From: Marsupella aquatica | Taxonomy: Eukaryota > Marchantiophyta | Length of the DNA stretch: 64,000 nucleotides | Direction of reading: 5' to 3' | Assembly (NCBI GenBank): GCA_973895155.1 | Contig: OZ316899.1 | Span: 5,270,001-5,334,000, forward strand | Part shown: piece after piece, positions 18,771 through 29,390 of the stretch | Position numbering within the stretch: the first letter of the stretch is position 1 | How the letters are laid out: every line of letters begins with the position of its first letter | Made by a program: the position numbers and the translations under genes | Notes under the pieces: model-generated | Databases searched by the model: none | What the model was told of the DNA's origin: nothing | The model's input: the letters and a program-made list of their open reading frames with translations, nothing else

Positions 18771-21715
18771 CCTTGCTTATGAGCTAATAAGCTTTATTGT
18801 ACTAAAAGCTTGCACTTGATAGCTCTTTATCACCAGGAACTATGGGAAATCTAGGTCTCCCTTTCCCAAAGAGAAGACTTCTGGACTCACAACAATCATA
18901 TGAGCAACATGCTAGACCACAAGGGCCTCAAGATTTCAGATGAGTGCACATCAACAATTTCTTTCCCAGAAACGCGCTGAAATTTCATAAGAATTTCAAA
19001 GGAAGTACATGGGTAGGTTGTCACTACCTACTTGCTATACTTTAGCTTCTTCAACTCCTACTACTTAACACTATGGTCCTTTCAAGCCTCAAGGCATACA
19101 CTTGAGTTCTAGTACCCCTAGAACATCTACCTTAGTTCCCCTAAGGTCTCTTAGTGCTACTCCTTGATTCTCCATACTTGGACCCACACAAAGTAACTCA
19201 CACCAACTTAAGTACTCCTTGCTTGGCTCCAACTCATCACAAAGTCCAAAACCACCCCAAAGGCCAGCAAGTGACTCATCACTAAAAAAGACCAGCCCAC
19301 CTTTCAAGGGGGTCAAAGATCCTTACTTATCCTCCTAACTATCTCACTAACTCATTTGTTTGTCTTACCTAACTAATGAGCTAGTTGGTGGCCTTTTGAA
19401 AGCCTAAATCAACTCCTTGATTTTAGCCCTTCATTCAGGTCCACCTCACCTCCTGACTTGGCTGTCCTATCCCTCCAAATCAGGGACTAAGTCAGCCTCC
19501 AAAGTACAGTCATCCCTATCTACCAAATAGCTCTAAAAATAGTAGAGGGATCAACTTCCAATGGCCCTCCAAGTTCCTCCAAGGTCTCCATGTAATTCAG
19601 GTCCTTAGGTACCGGCCCTCCATGTTGGCTTTAAGGACTCCACTCCTTACCCTCCTTATTCCTGGACTCCAGAACCAGCCTAGGTCCCCTTGACATGAAA
19701 GAGCCCTTCTCCAGGCCTCACCCATCCGATTAGGGCCTTGCGAATGACCCAAGCATGGTACCTCCTTACTGTACTGGTTAGTGGCTTGGTAATCTGGTTG
19801 TCCTCTCTGAAATGCTTGAGGTACACCTTGGTGAAAGCCCTCAGATTTGAACTTCTGCCCCTCTTGTCCACCTTTGAGCAAGCTAGGTATTGGAACCCCG
19901 TGAGACTACAAACGTAAAGGCCCAGTACTCCTGTGAAATATAAGCCCTGGTCTTGACAGTAAGTGCATGGGTGAACGGAGAGAAAGAACTCATGGAAATA
20001 GGAGAATGAATGCTTCCCATCTATGGTAGAGTCAACTGCCTGATTCAGTTTGGAGCAAGGAGAGAACTAAGCTAGGACTTAGAGAACTGAACTTGTTTGA
20101 AGGGATCGTGGCTTATTTGAAGGAAGTCTGGCTGGTGCTTCTGTTCATACCAGCCCTCCATTCTCACAAAAATATCTCCCTTCCATGTGTTCTTCTCTCG
20201 ATTGTCGGTTGACCTTGGTAGCATTCAATTTGTGAGTCCAAAGAGCAGCCATTCTAATTTCAGAAATATCTCTATGGACTTGATACTAATCCTGCATTCA
20301 ATTCTTGAGTCCAAAGAGTAGCCATTCTAATTTCAGAAATATCTCTATGGACTTGATCCTGCATTCAATTCTTGAATCCAAAGAGCAACCATTCTAATTT
20401 CAGAAATATCTCTATGGACTTGATCCTGCATTCAATTCCTGAAGTTAAGGGCCACAGCTCAGATTTCTTGTCAATCACCCTAGCTGAGGAAATGGTCTTC
20501 TAGCTGTCCACTGTTGCCACCTCGAAGTTCCCCTATAGAAGGTGCAAGTTGATTTCGCCTGAAGAGCCCCCTTGTTAGCAGTCGATGACTTCTCCTTTCT
20601 GTAAAATATTCTCTCTGATTCAGAAATTTCAATCTTCTCTGTTAATTTCCCTTCCAGCCTTTGCTTTCCCTTCGATCTCCTCCTTTAATTCGTGCTCCAG
20701 AATTTCCTCTTCTAGTTCAGGTCTTCTGATTCTCCTTGAGCCCAACATTCCAGCCCAGTTCTTCTTACTTGATTTGGTGGAGTATTGGCTTTCCATTCAG
20801 CTGCAGCGTTGAGCTCCATTCTCCCTTCAATTTCACTTTGATTTTTGCTCTATTGAATTCTGGGCTCGACACCTGGCCTTAGCTAGCTCTTTTACATTGT
20901 AACCCTGCCCTTTAGAGATGTAAATGAGTCCACCACGTTTCTCTACGCAGTTGAATTACCCCTTTGTATGCACAAAGAACATTCCTCCCTTTAAGTCTCC
21001 CTTGAAGTGCTACTTATGGCATTTAACATTAGCCATCTTCGCCTATAGCTCAAAACTCACTCATTTAAAAAACAATATTATGAACATACTCCTGGCTTTC
21101 CTAGCCCTAGGGCTAACTAAAACAATTCTTAGAATTGATATATAACTAAAGTTGACTTTTCTATAATTGTTCAAAGTCTGCAATCCGTCATAATTCATAG
21201 CTACTTTTACAGAATTCGGACCAATCCCAAAAAGTATCTATAAGTCCAAAACTAGGTTTAGTAATTCTAAGGGATAGTGTTAGGTATAGTAACACCATGG
21301 CTAGCCTTCAAAATACATTTTTTGCTCTATGGCTATTTTCCCTAGGTCCTGCAAGTTGGCTATTTTAAGTTTTGTTCCACTGTAAATAGCTTCTAATTGA
21401 ACGGTCGAAATGACTTGCACTTTTACAAGGGTTCTCCAGGGCCTGCCTAGAACCTTCAGAAAAAATCCCAGCCTAAATTACAAACTCTAAGGATCTGATT
21501 ACCTATCTAATCCACTAATCCACTGTTAAGTTAACCGTGGTTTAAACTAATTAAACTTTCTTACTCTGCTTTACTGAAGAGAGTTTACTTCAGTTTCACT
21601 TCTACTTCCCACTCATTTACAGGCATAATATGCTTACTTAGAACAAAAAAGAAAAAATCTAACCTAAAACTAATTTAACCCACTAATTGAGCGGCTCACA
21701 ATCGCTGACTGAGCC
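18771..21715. mobile_element. About 2.9-kb unclassified insertion within Gypsy-1 gag
   Basis: The gag core resumes at about 18770 while the gag N-terminus lies at 21974-21726, so this stretch is most simply a later insertion. It has no long coding frame and I could not find clear terminal repeats or a target duplication, so the edges are approximate. It contains a 67-bp tandem repeat (20221-20441). A solo LTR or a non-coding element would fit. It could also be a decayed spacer. Confidence 0.45.
20221..20441. repeat. 67-bp tandem repeat, three units plus a partial
   Basis: Units start GCATTCAATT at 20221, 20294, 20361 and 20428 (partial). The first unit carries six extra bases. Inner sequence such as CATTCTAATTTCAGAAATAT is identical in all three full units. 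Confidence 0.9.
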
Positions 21716-21725
21716 ATGGTGCTGC

Positions 21726-21974
21726 TCACCCACCAAATTGTGGATCCGGCTCACCCATCTCTTGCACTGGTGAACTGGGTTGGGTACTGGGCGCGTTACT
21801 ACTCAACAGATCCCCTTCCTCGTTCTCCAGTTCCACTCCAAAAGCACTTCGTGACCCGCCGTTGCCGATTGCACTCTTCACCCTCTTGGTCTCCTTCCAC
21901 CTCGCAATTTGCTGCAACCGCGCTTCTTCCCTCAGTGTTGCTCGCTCTTCCCATGGTGTGAATTCGTTCATCAC
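21726..21974 (-). pseudogene. Gypsy-1 gag N-terminal fragment
   Basis: This is an 82-codon frame beginning about 40 bases after the primer-binding site, as expected for a gag start: MMNEFTPWEERATLREEARL, then a basic segment and an acidic/Ser-rich end. It stops at a TGA just where the roughly 2.9-kb insertion begins. The start assignment rests on its position after the LTR and primer site. The protein has no domain of its own that I recognise. Confidence 0.55.
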
Positions 21975-22012
21975 CTAACACTGCGCAACAAACAATTCAC
22001 AAGTAAGAATGC

Positions 22013-22030
22013 CCCCTCCATCTAGCGCCA
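22013..22030 (-). other. Primer-binding site of Gypsy-1
   Basis: On the minus strand, TTTTT then GGCGCTAGATGGAGG follow directly on the LTR end (GCGCCACA). A TGGCGC-type site a few bases after the LTR is usual in several plant Ty3/Gypsy lineages. The exact tRNA is not assigned. Confidence 0.6.
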
Positions 22031-22034
22031 AAAA

Positions 22035-22920
22035 TGTGGCGCGTTTTCCAAGACCTCTAACCCCAAGAACTACCCTCAACTGATCATAAACCACTCGTTT
22101 ATGTCCGTCCTCTTGCCGTATGGCAGCAATTTGGCTTGGAAACGCGATCCTCTCCTTCGATCCACACTTACCGGACCGGTTCTTTCATTGGGCTTGTGAA
22201 TTGTGCACAACTGAGACACCTAATTCCTCTTTAACTTCTTCAGGTATATTTGTATTCCGCCCCCGGAATGTACCTCTACGGCTTAATTTCTTAAGCCGGC
22301 TGAAGGTCTTTTTCAGACGAACTCAACCCACACTTCACCGACTAAACACTCTCAATCCTCACTTTTCTCTCAGAGTTTGATTGGGCAGTCTCCAATCAAG
22401 ACAATGCAATTGTACTTTTCTCAACAGTTCACCCTATCTGACTTAAATCGATCAAGCAACAGATATCACAACACTCAACTTCTTGGATGGCAAGAATCTG
22501 CAAACAGTGCAACGAGGCCAACTCAATTCAAACAGTTGCTCAGAAATCCAAGGGAACTGGTAGTTTACTGATATCCTGCGGTCTAGATTTAGCCGAGAGC
22601 TTCCTGTGCTCACAACAATACAGATTTTACACTAAAGCCTTGACTAAGAAAACAACCCCTCCCAACCACGCTGCCCGGGTTTTTATCCTTGCAGCGTGAC
22701 TGAAAGAAGTGCGGAAAGCCTACCCCTACAATCCCGCCTTGCCACCGCGATAATCCTCTTTATTGAACAAAAAACAAAACTAATCTGCCTAAGCCGAAAA
22801 CCCGATGGATCCGGACCTCTAACACAATCAAACTATTCAAGCCGATAGAGCGCTACTTGCCCTGTCCACATCCTACAACGGTCGCGCCCTCCTGGCCCAA
22901 GCCCTTCTCCTTCCGCCACG
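22035..22920 (-). repeat. LTR (886 bp) shared by Gypsy-1 and the left coiled-coil element
   Basis: On the minus strand it runs from CGTGGCGG (first base changed from the expected TG) to GCGCCACA. It aligns with the plus-strand LTR at 27652-28505, sharing for example CGCGTTTCCAAGCC and GATAAAAACC. On one side it follows the coiled-coil ORF as a 3' LTR. On the other it precedes the primer site and gag of Gypsy-1 as a 5' LTR. Confidence 0.8.
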
Positions 22921-22956
22921 TCCTCCTTCCAACTGACGACTGGCCCACCTTAATTG

Positions 22957-25900
22957 TTAGATGACCGATGGTAATCCTGAGCCGTCCGACTCTGCACCTT
23001 CCCCTGTACTCGGCTTTGGCTGACTACCCTCGACCACATTAACTACGGCTTTGGGTTCGGCCTTGGCTTCATTCTCCTTGGCAACGGTCTGGAGAGCTTT
23101 TGCCTTAACTTCCTCAATCCAAGCCTGCTCCCCGATGCGCTCCGTCTTGATAACCCACGGCTTCATGTTCTGGGCGTCCATAGAAGCAGTACCATCGTCT
23201 GAACCTGTCACTGCAACTCCAAGTTGATCCGCAGTACTTACCTCTACCACAGCTGCCTTCAAGGCCACAGTACCGCAAATGTGAGCAACCATGCTCTCGA
23301 CTTCCTCCGGAGTGGCTTTAAGGGGTTTAACTTTATTATCGCCCGGCCCCATGAACGTCTTTGCCAAATCTGCCACTAACTGCATGGCTTTGCCCCCAGT
23401 CAGGCTTGACAATAGTGAGCTCGGCTTTGGCATCACTGTATTTCCGCCTACCATACTACTGACGGGCAGCCTTTCAGTTGGTGACCCATATCCCGCTTTG
23501 GCATACTTCTTCATTTTCTCCGTTTGATTGTCAGCACGTCTCTGCAACCCGATCATCTTATCCTTGGCCTCCTCCAACTCCTGAGATACGTCTTCAACTT
23601 CATTGTTAAGCTGTAATATCTCAGCCTTGGCCGCCTTCAGCTCCTCATTTAAGATCTGCACGATCTCCAACTCTTGCTTATTTGCGACTGCCTTCAAGGA
23701 GTTATTGATGGTTTCCAGCTTCATGACCTCTTCCTTCCATGCCTTCTTTGTCTTCTCTATATCCCCCTGAAGCTCCTTGCGTATTTGCTGGGCTCGGCTT
23801 AGGTGATCATTGGCCATTGTACTCAGGGCATCCTCATGTTTCTCCTGCATGGCATCCAGCCGATCAAGTAGCTTTTCATGCTTCCCTTGGGTTGCGGCCA
23901 AGGCCTTCTCGCTCTAAGTGGTCTGGTCTTTAGCCGCCTTCCTAAGCCTATCGACTTGTTGATTAAGACCCTGTACCTTCTCCCTCACATCAGCTAACTC
24001 CAGCTGCACCTTTGTCAATTTCTCTTTAATCTGCTGGTTATCCCATTGGTAGTTTTCCAATTGGTTGTTCGCCATCTCTAATTCCTGCTGCTTAGCCAAG
24101 AGATCCTGTTGTGCTTGTTGATTCACCCTTGATTTAGCCACCTCTGTTTGCATGCCGCAAAGCCGAGCGATCACTTCCTCCTTCTTCAATCACTCTAATG
24201 TCATTGCCTCCTCCAGTCTCGTCTGATCAGCCACTTCTTTTCTAAGAAATGGCCCGGATTCCAAGTCGTTGCCGAAGATTTCTAAGGCTAAGAGTCCACA
24301 CAAGTCTCCATACTCCTTAGCTAGATTTCTTGCGTAGTTTGACCTCCCAGGTGATACTGGCATCTGCCATCGGGGTTGTCTCTCCCAAGCCTCTTCCCTC
24401 AGCTGATCAAAGTCAGTGAGAGGTTTGGCCTGCTTCTCACTAAGCCGTCTTATTTCTTCTGGCCACTCTCCTCCTGGTAGCTGGCATTCCTATTCTGCAT
24501 TCCGAGCCCCCCACTCCTTAATCCTCTCTTGTAGCCCGACTTCAGCTTCCTTCATCTTGTCAAATTCTAATGACGTCACATCTGGTGGAGGAGATTCTAG
24601 TGTTTTCTGGTCCTCCGGCTTGCCATAGAAGATTGCGGGAAATCTTCTACAAAACCTTCCCATCGTTCTAACTCCTGGCACCGGCCTCTCCCCGTGATTG
24701 ACATAATCATCATCGTAGTCATCCACATTAACCTGACTACCTAGCATGCCGGCCTCTTCTCCAAAGCCCCCGATCTCTTCCTCCGAATATTGTTGGGCTG
24801 CTACTGGTTGATTTTCCTCCACATGTCCCTCCACTTGGGCTCTGTTAGAAGCTCTTAATACCGCCCTCTCCTAGCTTTGGCTTACCTCCTCATCTGTCTT
24901 CGAATCCATTCGCTCGTCATATTTCTTTCTCTCTTCGGCAGTCATCTTCCTCTCGACCAATTGGATGCCTGCATATGGATTATTACGAGTAGGCCGGTGC
25001 AACGGATTTCTCACCACATCATATGTTACTACCTCTGGCAACACTGGTGCAAAAGACTGGCTTCTTGCATATCGGCAAAGTAATTGCAGATGGTACCCTA
25101 GTCTGGATACCGCTCCTTCCCCAATGCTCTGCTTCTCTCATTTAATGCTTTCTTCAACTGCATTAAGAGATAGCTATTGTAGTCTCGGCTTGCATCGATA
25201 TTCTCCACCAAAAACACCTGGGCTTTGCCGATTTCTGCTCTCGGCAAGGTACAATGCAATGTGACTCTCAGGAAATCAATCAGCTGCCCTATATGCGGGT
25301 TGGTACATTGATTCCTGAAAAACCCATTCTTAGTGGAAGGCCCTAGAAATGACCTAAACTGGTCATCCGGCAACGTCTTCCTCTGCTCCACCCAAGTCTT
25401 CCTTCCTGTTGGTAAAGCAAAGACGGCTTTGATAAGCGCAGGTGTTAGTTCGAACACCTTTCCATACAGCAACGTTGTGTTGGGAGAAGCCTCCCAGCAT
25501 CCCACGAAGTCCAACAGATCCTCATCTGGTATGTCTACCATCCTCCAGGACAACCTAACAAAGCCCTCCAACCCAGTGTTCATTCATATATCCTGCATAT
25601 TTATTATCCTGAACGGCACTGAAGACCTCATCCTCATCTCTGGCGAACTGTAATTGTAAATCGGCAGGTAACCTGTTCGCCCACCCTGTCATGGTTTTAT
25701 CCTCTACAGCCCGATCTCTAACTGGCCCGGCTTCTGTCTTGATTGGTCTCTCTGACCTAGTTCACTTTGTCGGAGTTGCGGATGCCCAACTTCCCTTGCG
25801 CTTCATCTCTTCAGCGCTTGAATACTCCCCAATAATAGCTTCCTTTGTCCACTTTGCAGTGTGACCCTTCAATTCCCAAAGTGGCTGCCCTACGTTCTTG

Positions 25901-25977
25901 ATTTCCTCCCTAATCCCCACAACCTTATTCTCCCAAATCAGCAATTTGTCAAGCTCCGCACTGGTGGGTGTCCACAA
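22957..25977 (-). pseudogene. Coiled-coil gag-like protein, left copy (about 1000 codons, few stops)
   Basis: One long minus-strand frame set of about 1006 codons is broken by a few stops and shifts (near 25760-25600, 25098, 24490, 24190 and 23905). The N-terminal third has MWTPTSAELDKLLIWENKVV and a globular region (DLLDFVGCWEASPNTTLLYG to GQLIDFLRVTLHC, 25530-25250). The middle is a linker with an acidic patch. The last half is a long heptad-rich coiled coil, then a small domain (MVAHICGTVALKAAVVEVST) and a Pro/Glu tail. The ORF ends about 37 bases before its LTR. Capsid-like gag proteins of non-autonomous plant LTR elements show this globular-plus-coil layout, so a structural role is inferred. 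No enzymatic motif is present. Confidence 0.65.
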
Positions 25978-25981
25978 GAAC

Positions 25982-27615
25982 CCGCCGAAAACCAGCCGGA
26001 ACGAGTGATCCAGTTGCTGTGGCGGTTAATTGACATACCAAACAAAGATCTATTAGACTTTGTAGGATGCTGGGAGGCTTCTTCTAACACGACGCTGATG
26101 TATGGGAAGGTGGTGGAATTAATGCCAGCACTAATTGAAGCCGTCTTTGCTCTTCCACAAGGGAATAAAACTAAGGTGAAGCAACAAAAGACATTGTCGG
26201 ATAACCAATTCCGATCATTTCCAGGGCCCTCTACTAAGAATGGGTTCTTTAGAAATCAATGCACTAATCCACATGTGGGGCAGTTGATTGATTTCTTAAG
26301 AGTCACGCTACACTGTACATTGCCGAGAGCAGAGATTGGCAAGGCCAGGTATTTTTGGTGGAGAATATCGATTCAAGCCGAGACTACAACGGCTATCTCT
26401 TAATGCAGTTGAAGAAAGCATTAAATGAAGAGAAGCAGAGCATTGGGGAAGGAGCGGTATCCAGACTAGGGTACCATGTGCAATTACTTTGCCGAACAAC
26501 CAATTGGAAAATTGGACAACCAGCAGCTCAAGGAAAAATTGACGAAGGTACAGCTGGAGTTAGCCAATTCAAAGGAAGAAGTACAGGGTCTAAATCGGCA
26601 AGTCGAGAGGCTCAGAAAGACGGCTAAGGACCAGGCCACCCAGAGCGAGAAGGCCTTGGCTGAAGCCCAAAGGAAGTATGACAAGCTACTCGACCGGTTG
26701 GAGGCCATGCGGGAGAAGCATGAGGACACAATTTGTACAACAGCCAATGATCACCTAAGCCGAGTCCAACAGATACGTAAGGAGCTTCAGGAGGAGATAA
26801 CCAAGACAAAGCAGGCATGGACGGATGAGGTCACGAAGCTGGAAACCATCAACAATTCCCAGAGAGCCGCTCTGGATAAGAAGGAGTTTGAGATCGTACA
26901 GATCTTAAACGAGGAACTAAAGACGGCCAAGGATGAGGCGCATCGGCTTAACAAGGAAGTTGAGGACTTATCTCAGGAGCTGGAGGAGGCCAAGGACAAG
27001 ATGATCGGGTTGCAGAGGCGGGCAGATATTCAAACGGAGAAATTACAAAAGTATGCCAAAGCAAGACGTGGATCACCGACTGGACGGTCTCCTGCTAGTG
27101 GCGTGGTAGCCGAGAATACTGACATGCCAAAACCGACATCAATATTGTCAAGGGTAACTGAGGGTAAGGCAATGCAGTTGGTTGTGGATCTGGCCAAGAC
27201 ATTCATTGGGCCAGCAGGTACTTATGGGGTGCCTCTCAAGGCCACTCCAAAAGAGGTCAAAAGTATGGTTGCTCACATTTGTGGGACTATTTCTACAAAG
27301 ACAGTCGTAGTTGAGATAAGTAATGCCGATGAACTTGGAGCTGCAGTAACAGGTTCAGACACAGGTACTGCTACCATGGACTACCGGAATGTGAAGCGGT
27401 GGAAGATTGAGACAGAACGTATCGGAGAGCAGGCTTGGATGGAGGAAGTGAAGGCCAACGCTATCCAAGCCGTTTCCCAGGAGGATGCTGCCAATGCCAA
27501 GGCCGAGGCTGTTAAACCAGGACCCGAAGCCGGGGAAGCCGAAGGGATCAAGCCGGAGCCAATTGCAGGAGGAGGTGCAGAGTTGGAAGATTCGGACTTA
27601 CCGCCGGTCATCTGA
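25982..27615 (+). pseudogene. Coiled-coil gag-like protein, right copy, inverted and shortened
   Basis: Plus-strand copy of the same protein. 25982-26400 matches the globular region (DLLDFVGCWEASSNTTLMYG, NGFFRNQCTNPHVGQLIDF). Then the sequence jumps near 26480 to the coiled coil, skipping what would be about 1 kb in the left copy. The 379-codon frame 26476-27615 is open and ends DLPPVI, like LPSVI in the left copy. The N-terminus is missing because the copy begins at the head-to-head junction near 25980. The left copy has longer N-terminal sequence; this one has a cleaner coiled coil. Confidence 0.7.
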
Positions 27616-27651
27616 CAATTAAGGAGGGCCAGTCGTCGGTTGGAAGGAGGA

Positions 27652-28505
27652 TGTGGCGGTAGGAGAAGGGCTTGGGTCAGAAGGGCACGACCGTTGGAGG
27701 ATGGGACAGGGCAAGTAGCGCCTTGTCGGCTTAGGTAGTATTAGGTGTTCGGTTCCTGCAGGGTTTTGGGTTAGTCAAGTTGTGTTTAGTGATTGTTAAT
27801 TAGCAGGTTTATTGCGGTGGAAGGCCGTGATTTGTGGTTTTGATTTCCGCCAATTCCCTTGGATGCGCTGCAAGGATAAAAACCTGGGCAGCGTGGCTTG
27901 AGGGGCTTTTCTCTAGTCAAGACTCTAGTGTAAATCAGTATTACTAGCATAGGAAGCTCTCGGCTACATCTAGACCGCGGATTATCAGTAAACCACAAGT
28001 TCCCATGGATTTTTGTGCAATTGTTTGAATTGAGTTGGCCTTGTTGCCTAGTTTGCAGATTCTTGCCAATCATGGTGTTGTGTGTTATGATATTTGTTGC
28101 TTGATCGATTTGAGTCAGTTAGAGTGATACTGTGAGCTAATACGATTGCATTGTCTTGATTGAAGACTGCCAAACCAATCTCTAAGAGAAAGGTGAGGAT
28201 TGAGAGTGTTTTGTTGGTTAAAGTGTGGGTTGAGTCAGTCTGAGAAAAACCTTCATCCAGCTTAAGAGATTAAGCCGTAGGGGTATATTCTGGGGCGGGA
28301 TACAAACATACCCGACGAAGTCAATTAAGGAATTAGGCGTCTCAGCAATACACAATTCACAAGCCCAGTGAAAGAATCGGTCCAGCATAGTGTGGATTGA
28401 AGAAGTAGACCGCGTTTCCAAGCCGAATAGTAGCCAAACCACCATAAGCCGACCATAAGTAGTGGTTCATAGTCGGTTGCGGATGGTGTTGGGAAATGCA
28501 CCACA
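27652..28505 (+). repeat. 3' LTR of the right coiled-coil element (854 bp)
   Basis: Begins TGTGGCGG after a purine tract (GGAAGGAGGA) and ends GCACCACA, so the ends TGTGG/CCACA are inverted complements. It matches 22035-22920 in inverted orientation over its full length with scattered differences. A TATA-like GATAAAAACC lies near 27873. Confidence 0.8.
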
Positions 28506-28806
28506 ATACCTTCTAGCCACGATAACAAAATTTAGTCCCCTCTGATGTCTGCTTTGCAACTCACCAAGTAGTTTCCACCAAGCAGCAACCAGCTAGTAAC
28601 GAGCAATAATCCTCCACCACAATTAAGTAGCTCGCAATCCGCCAATGCCCAGCACTCAACGATCCCCCAATGCACATAAATCCACGATCCCCAATGCACA
28701 GCAATGACCAATCCCCCAATGCGCAGCAATCAGCAACCCGTCAAGCAGCAATCCTCTATCAATTGGCAAATTCGCAATGCGCAAACCCCCATTACCATAT
28801 ACGCTC

Positions 28807-29122
28807 TATGGATAGAGCTCAGCCCAGGTGAAACTTGAGTGAGAAATGGGCGGATAGAGTTTTGCCCAGGTGAAACTTGAGTGAGAAATGGGCGAATAGA
28901 GTTTCGCCCAGGTGAAACTTCAATGAGAAATGGGCGGATAGGGCTCCGCCCGAGTGAAACAAGTGCAAGTGAGAAATGGGCGGATAGAGCTCCGCCCAAG
29001 TGAAACAAGTGCAAGTGAGAAATGGGCGGATAGAGCTCCGCCCAAGTGAAACAAGTGCAAGTGAGAAATGGGCGGATAGAGCTCCGCCCAAGTGAAACAA
29101 GTGCAAGTGAGAAATGGGCGGC
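28807..29122. repeat. Minisatellite, 43-46-bp unit with internal hairpin
   Basis: About seven units of GTGAGAAATGGGCGGATAGA plus GCTCCGCCC and a spacer. The last four units are 46 bp and almost identical; the first ones are 43 bp and more diverged. Each unit holds GGGCGG and CCGCCC eight bases apart, a possible hairpin. It ends just before the Copia-2 remnant. The open frames across it on the minus strand are a by-product of the repeat. Confidence 0.9.
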
Positions 29123-29390
29123 CCAAGCTTTATGTGAGCGGGAAGTCAAATGGACAGTACAACTCTTGCATTGGCCACACTTCTCTCCTCAAGGGATTCA
29201 AATTGGCAGAGAACTCCGCGCGTTTGGAGTCCTCATAATGTCCTGGCCCCACCAATGTTGTTATTAAGTCTTAAGTACATTTTGTCTCAAAGTGAGTTCA
29301 AAACATCTTTGGCGGCTCAAGATCCTTGTCATCTCAACCATTCATGTGCCAAGGATTGCAAGGACTGCCATCCCATAATCCCAGTCCTTT

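Larger units (their letters stand above)
15403..22034 (-). mobile_element. Gypsy-1: Ty3/Gypsy element, 3'-truncated
   Basis: Minus-strand order: LTR (22035-22920), primer-binding site (about 22013-22030), gag start (21974), a roughly 2.9-kb insertion, gag core, two zinc knuckles, aspartic protease, then RT that stops abruptly inside the palm at 15403. Integrase, RNase H and the 3' LTR are missing. Frames are interrupted at several points, so it cannot move on its own. Confidence 0.85.

Noticed and set aside
28807-29122. Possible CRISPR array, because of repeats near 46 bp
   Set aside because: Units are contiguous without unique spacers, and the sequence is a plant nuclear transposon region.
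28730-29149. Overlapping minus-strand open frames of 68-139 codons with repeated GALSAHFSLALVSLG-like sequence
   Set aside because: They arise from the 43-46-bp minisatellite read in several frames; the unit length is not a multiple of three and there is no gene-like context.
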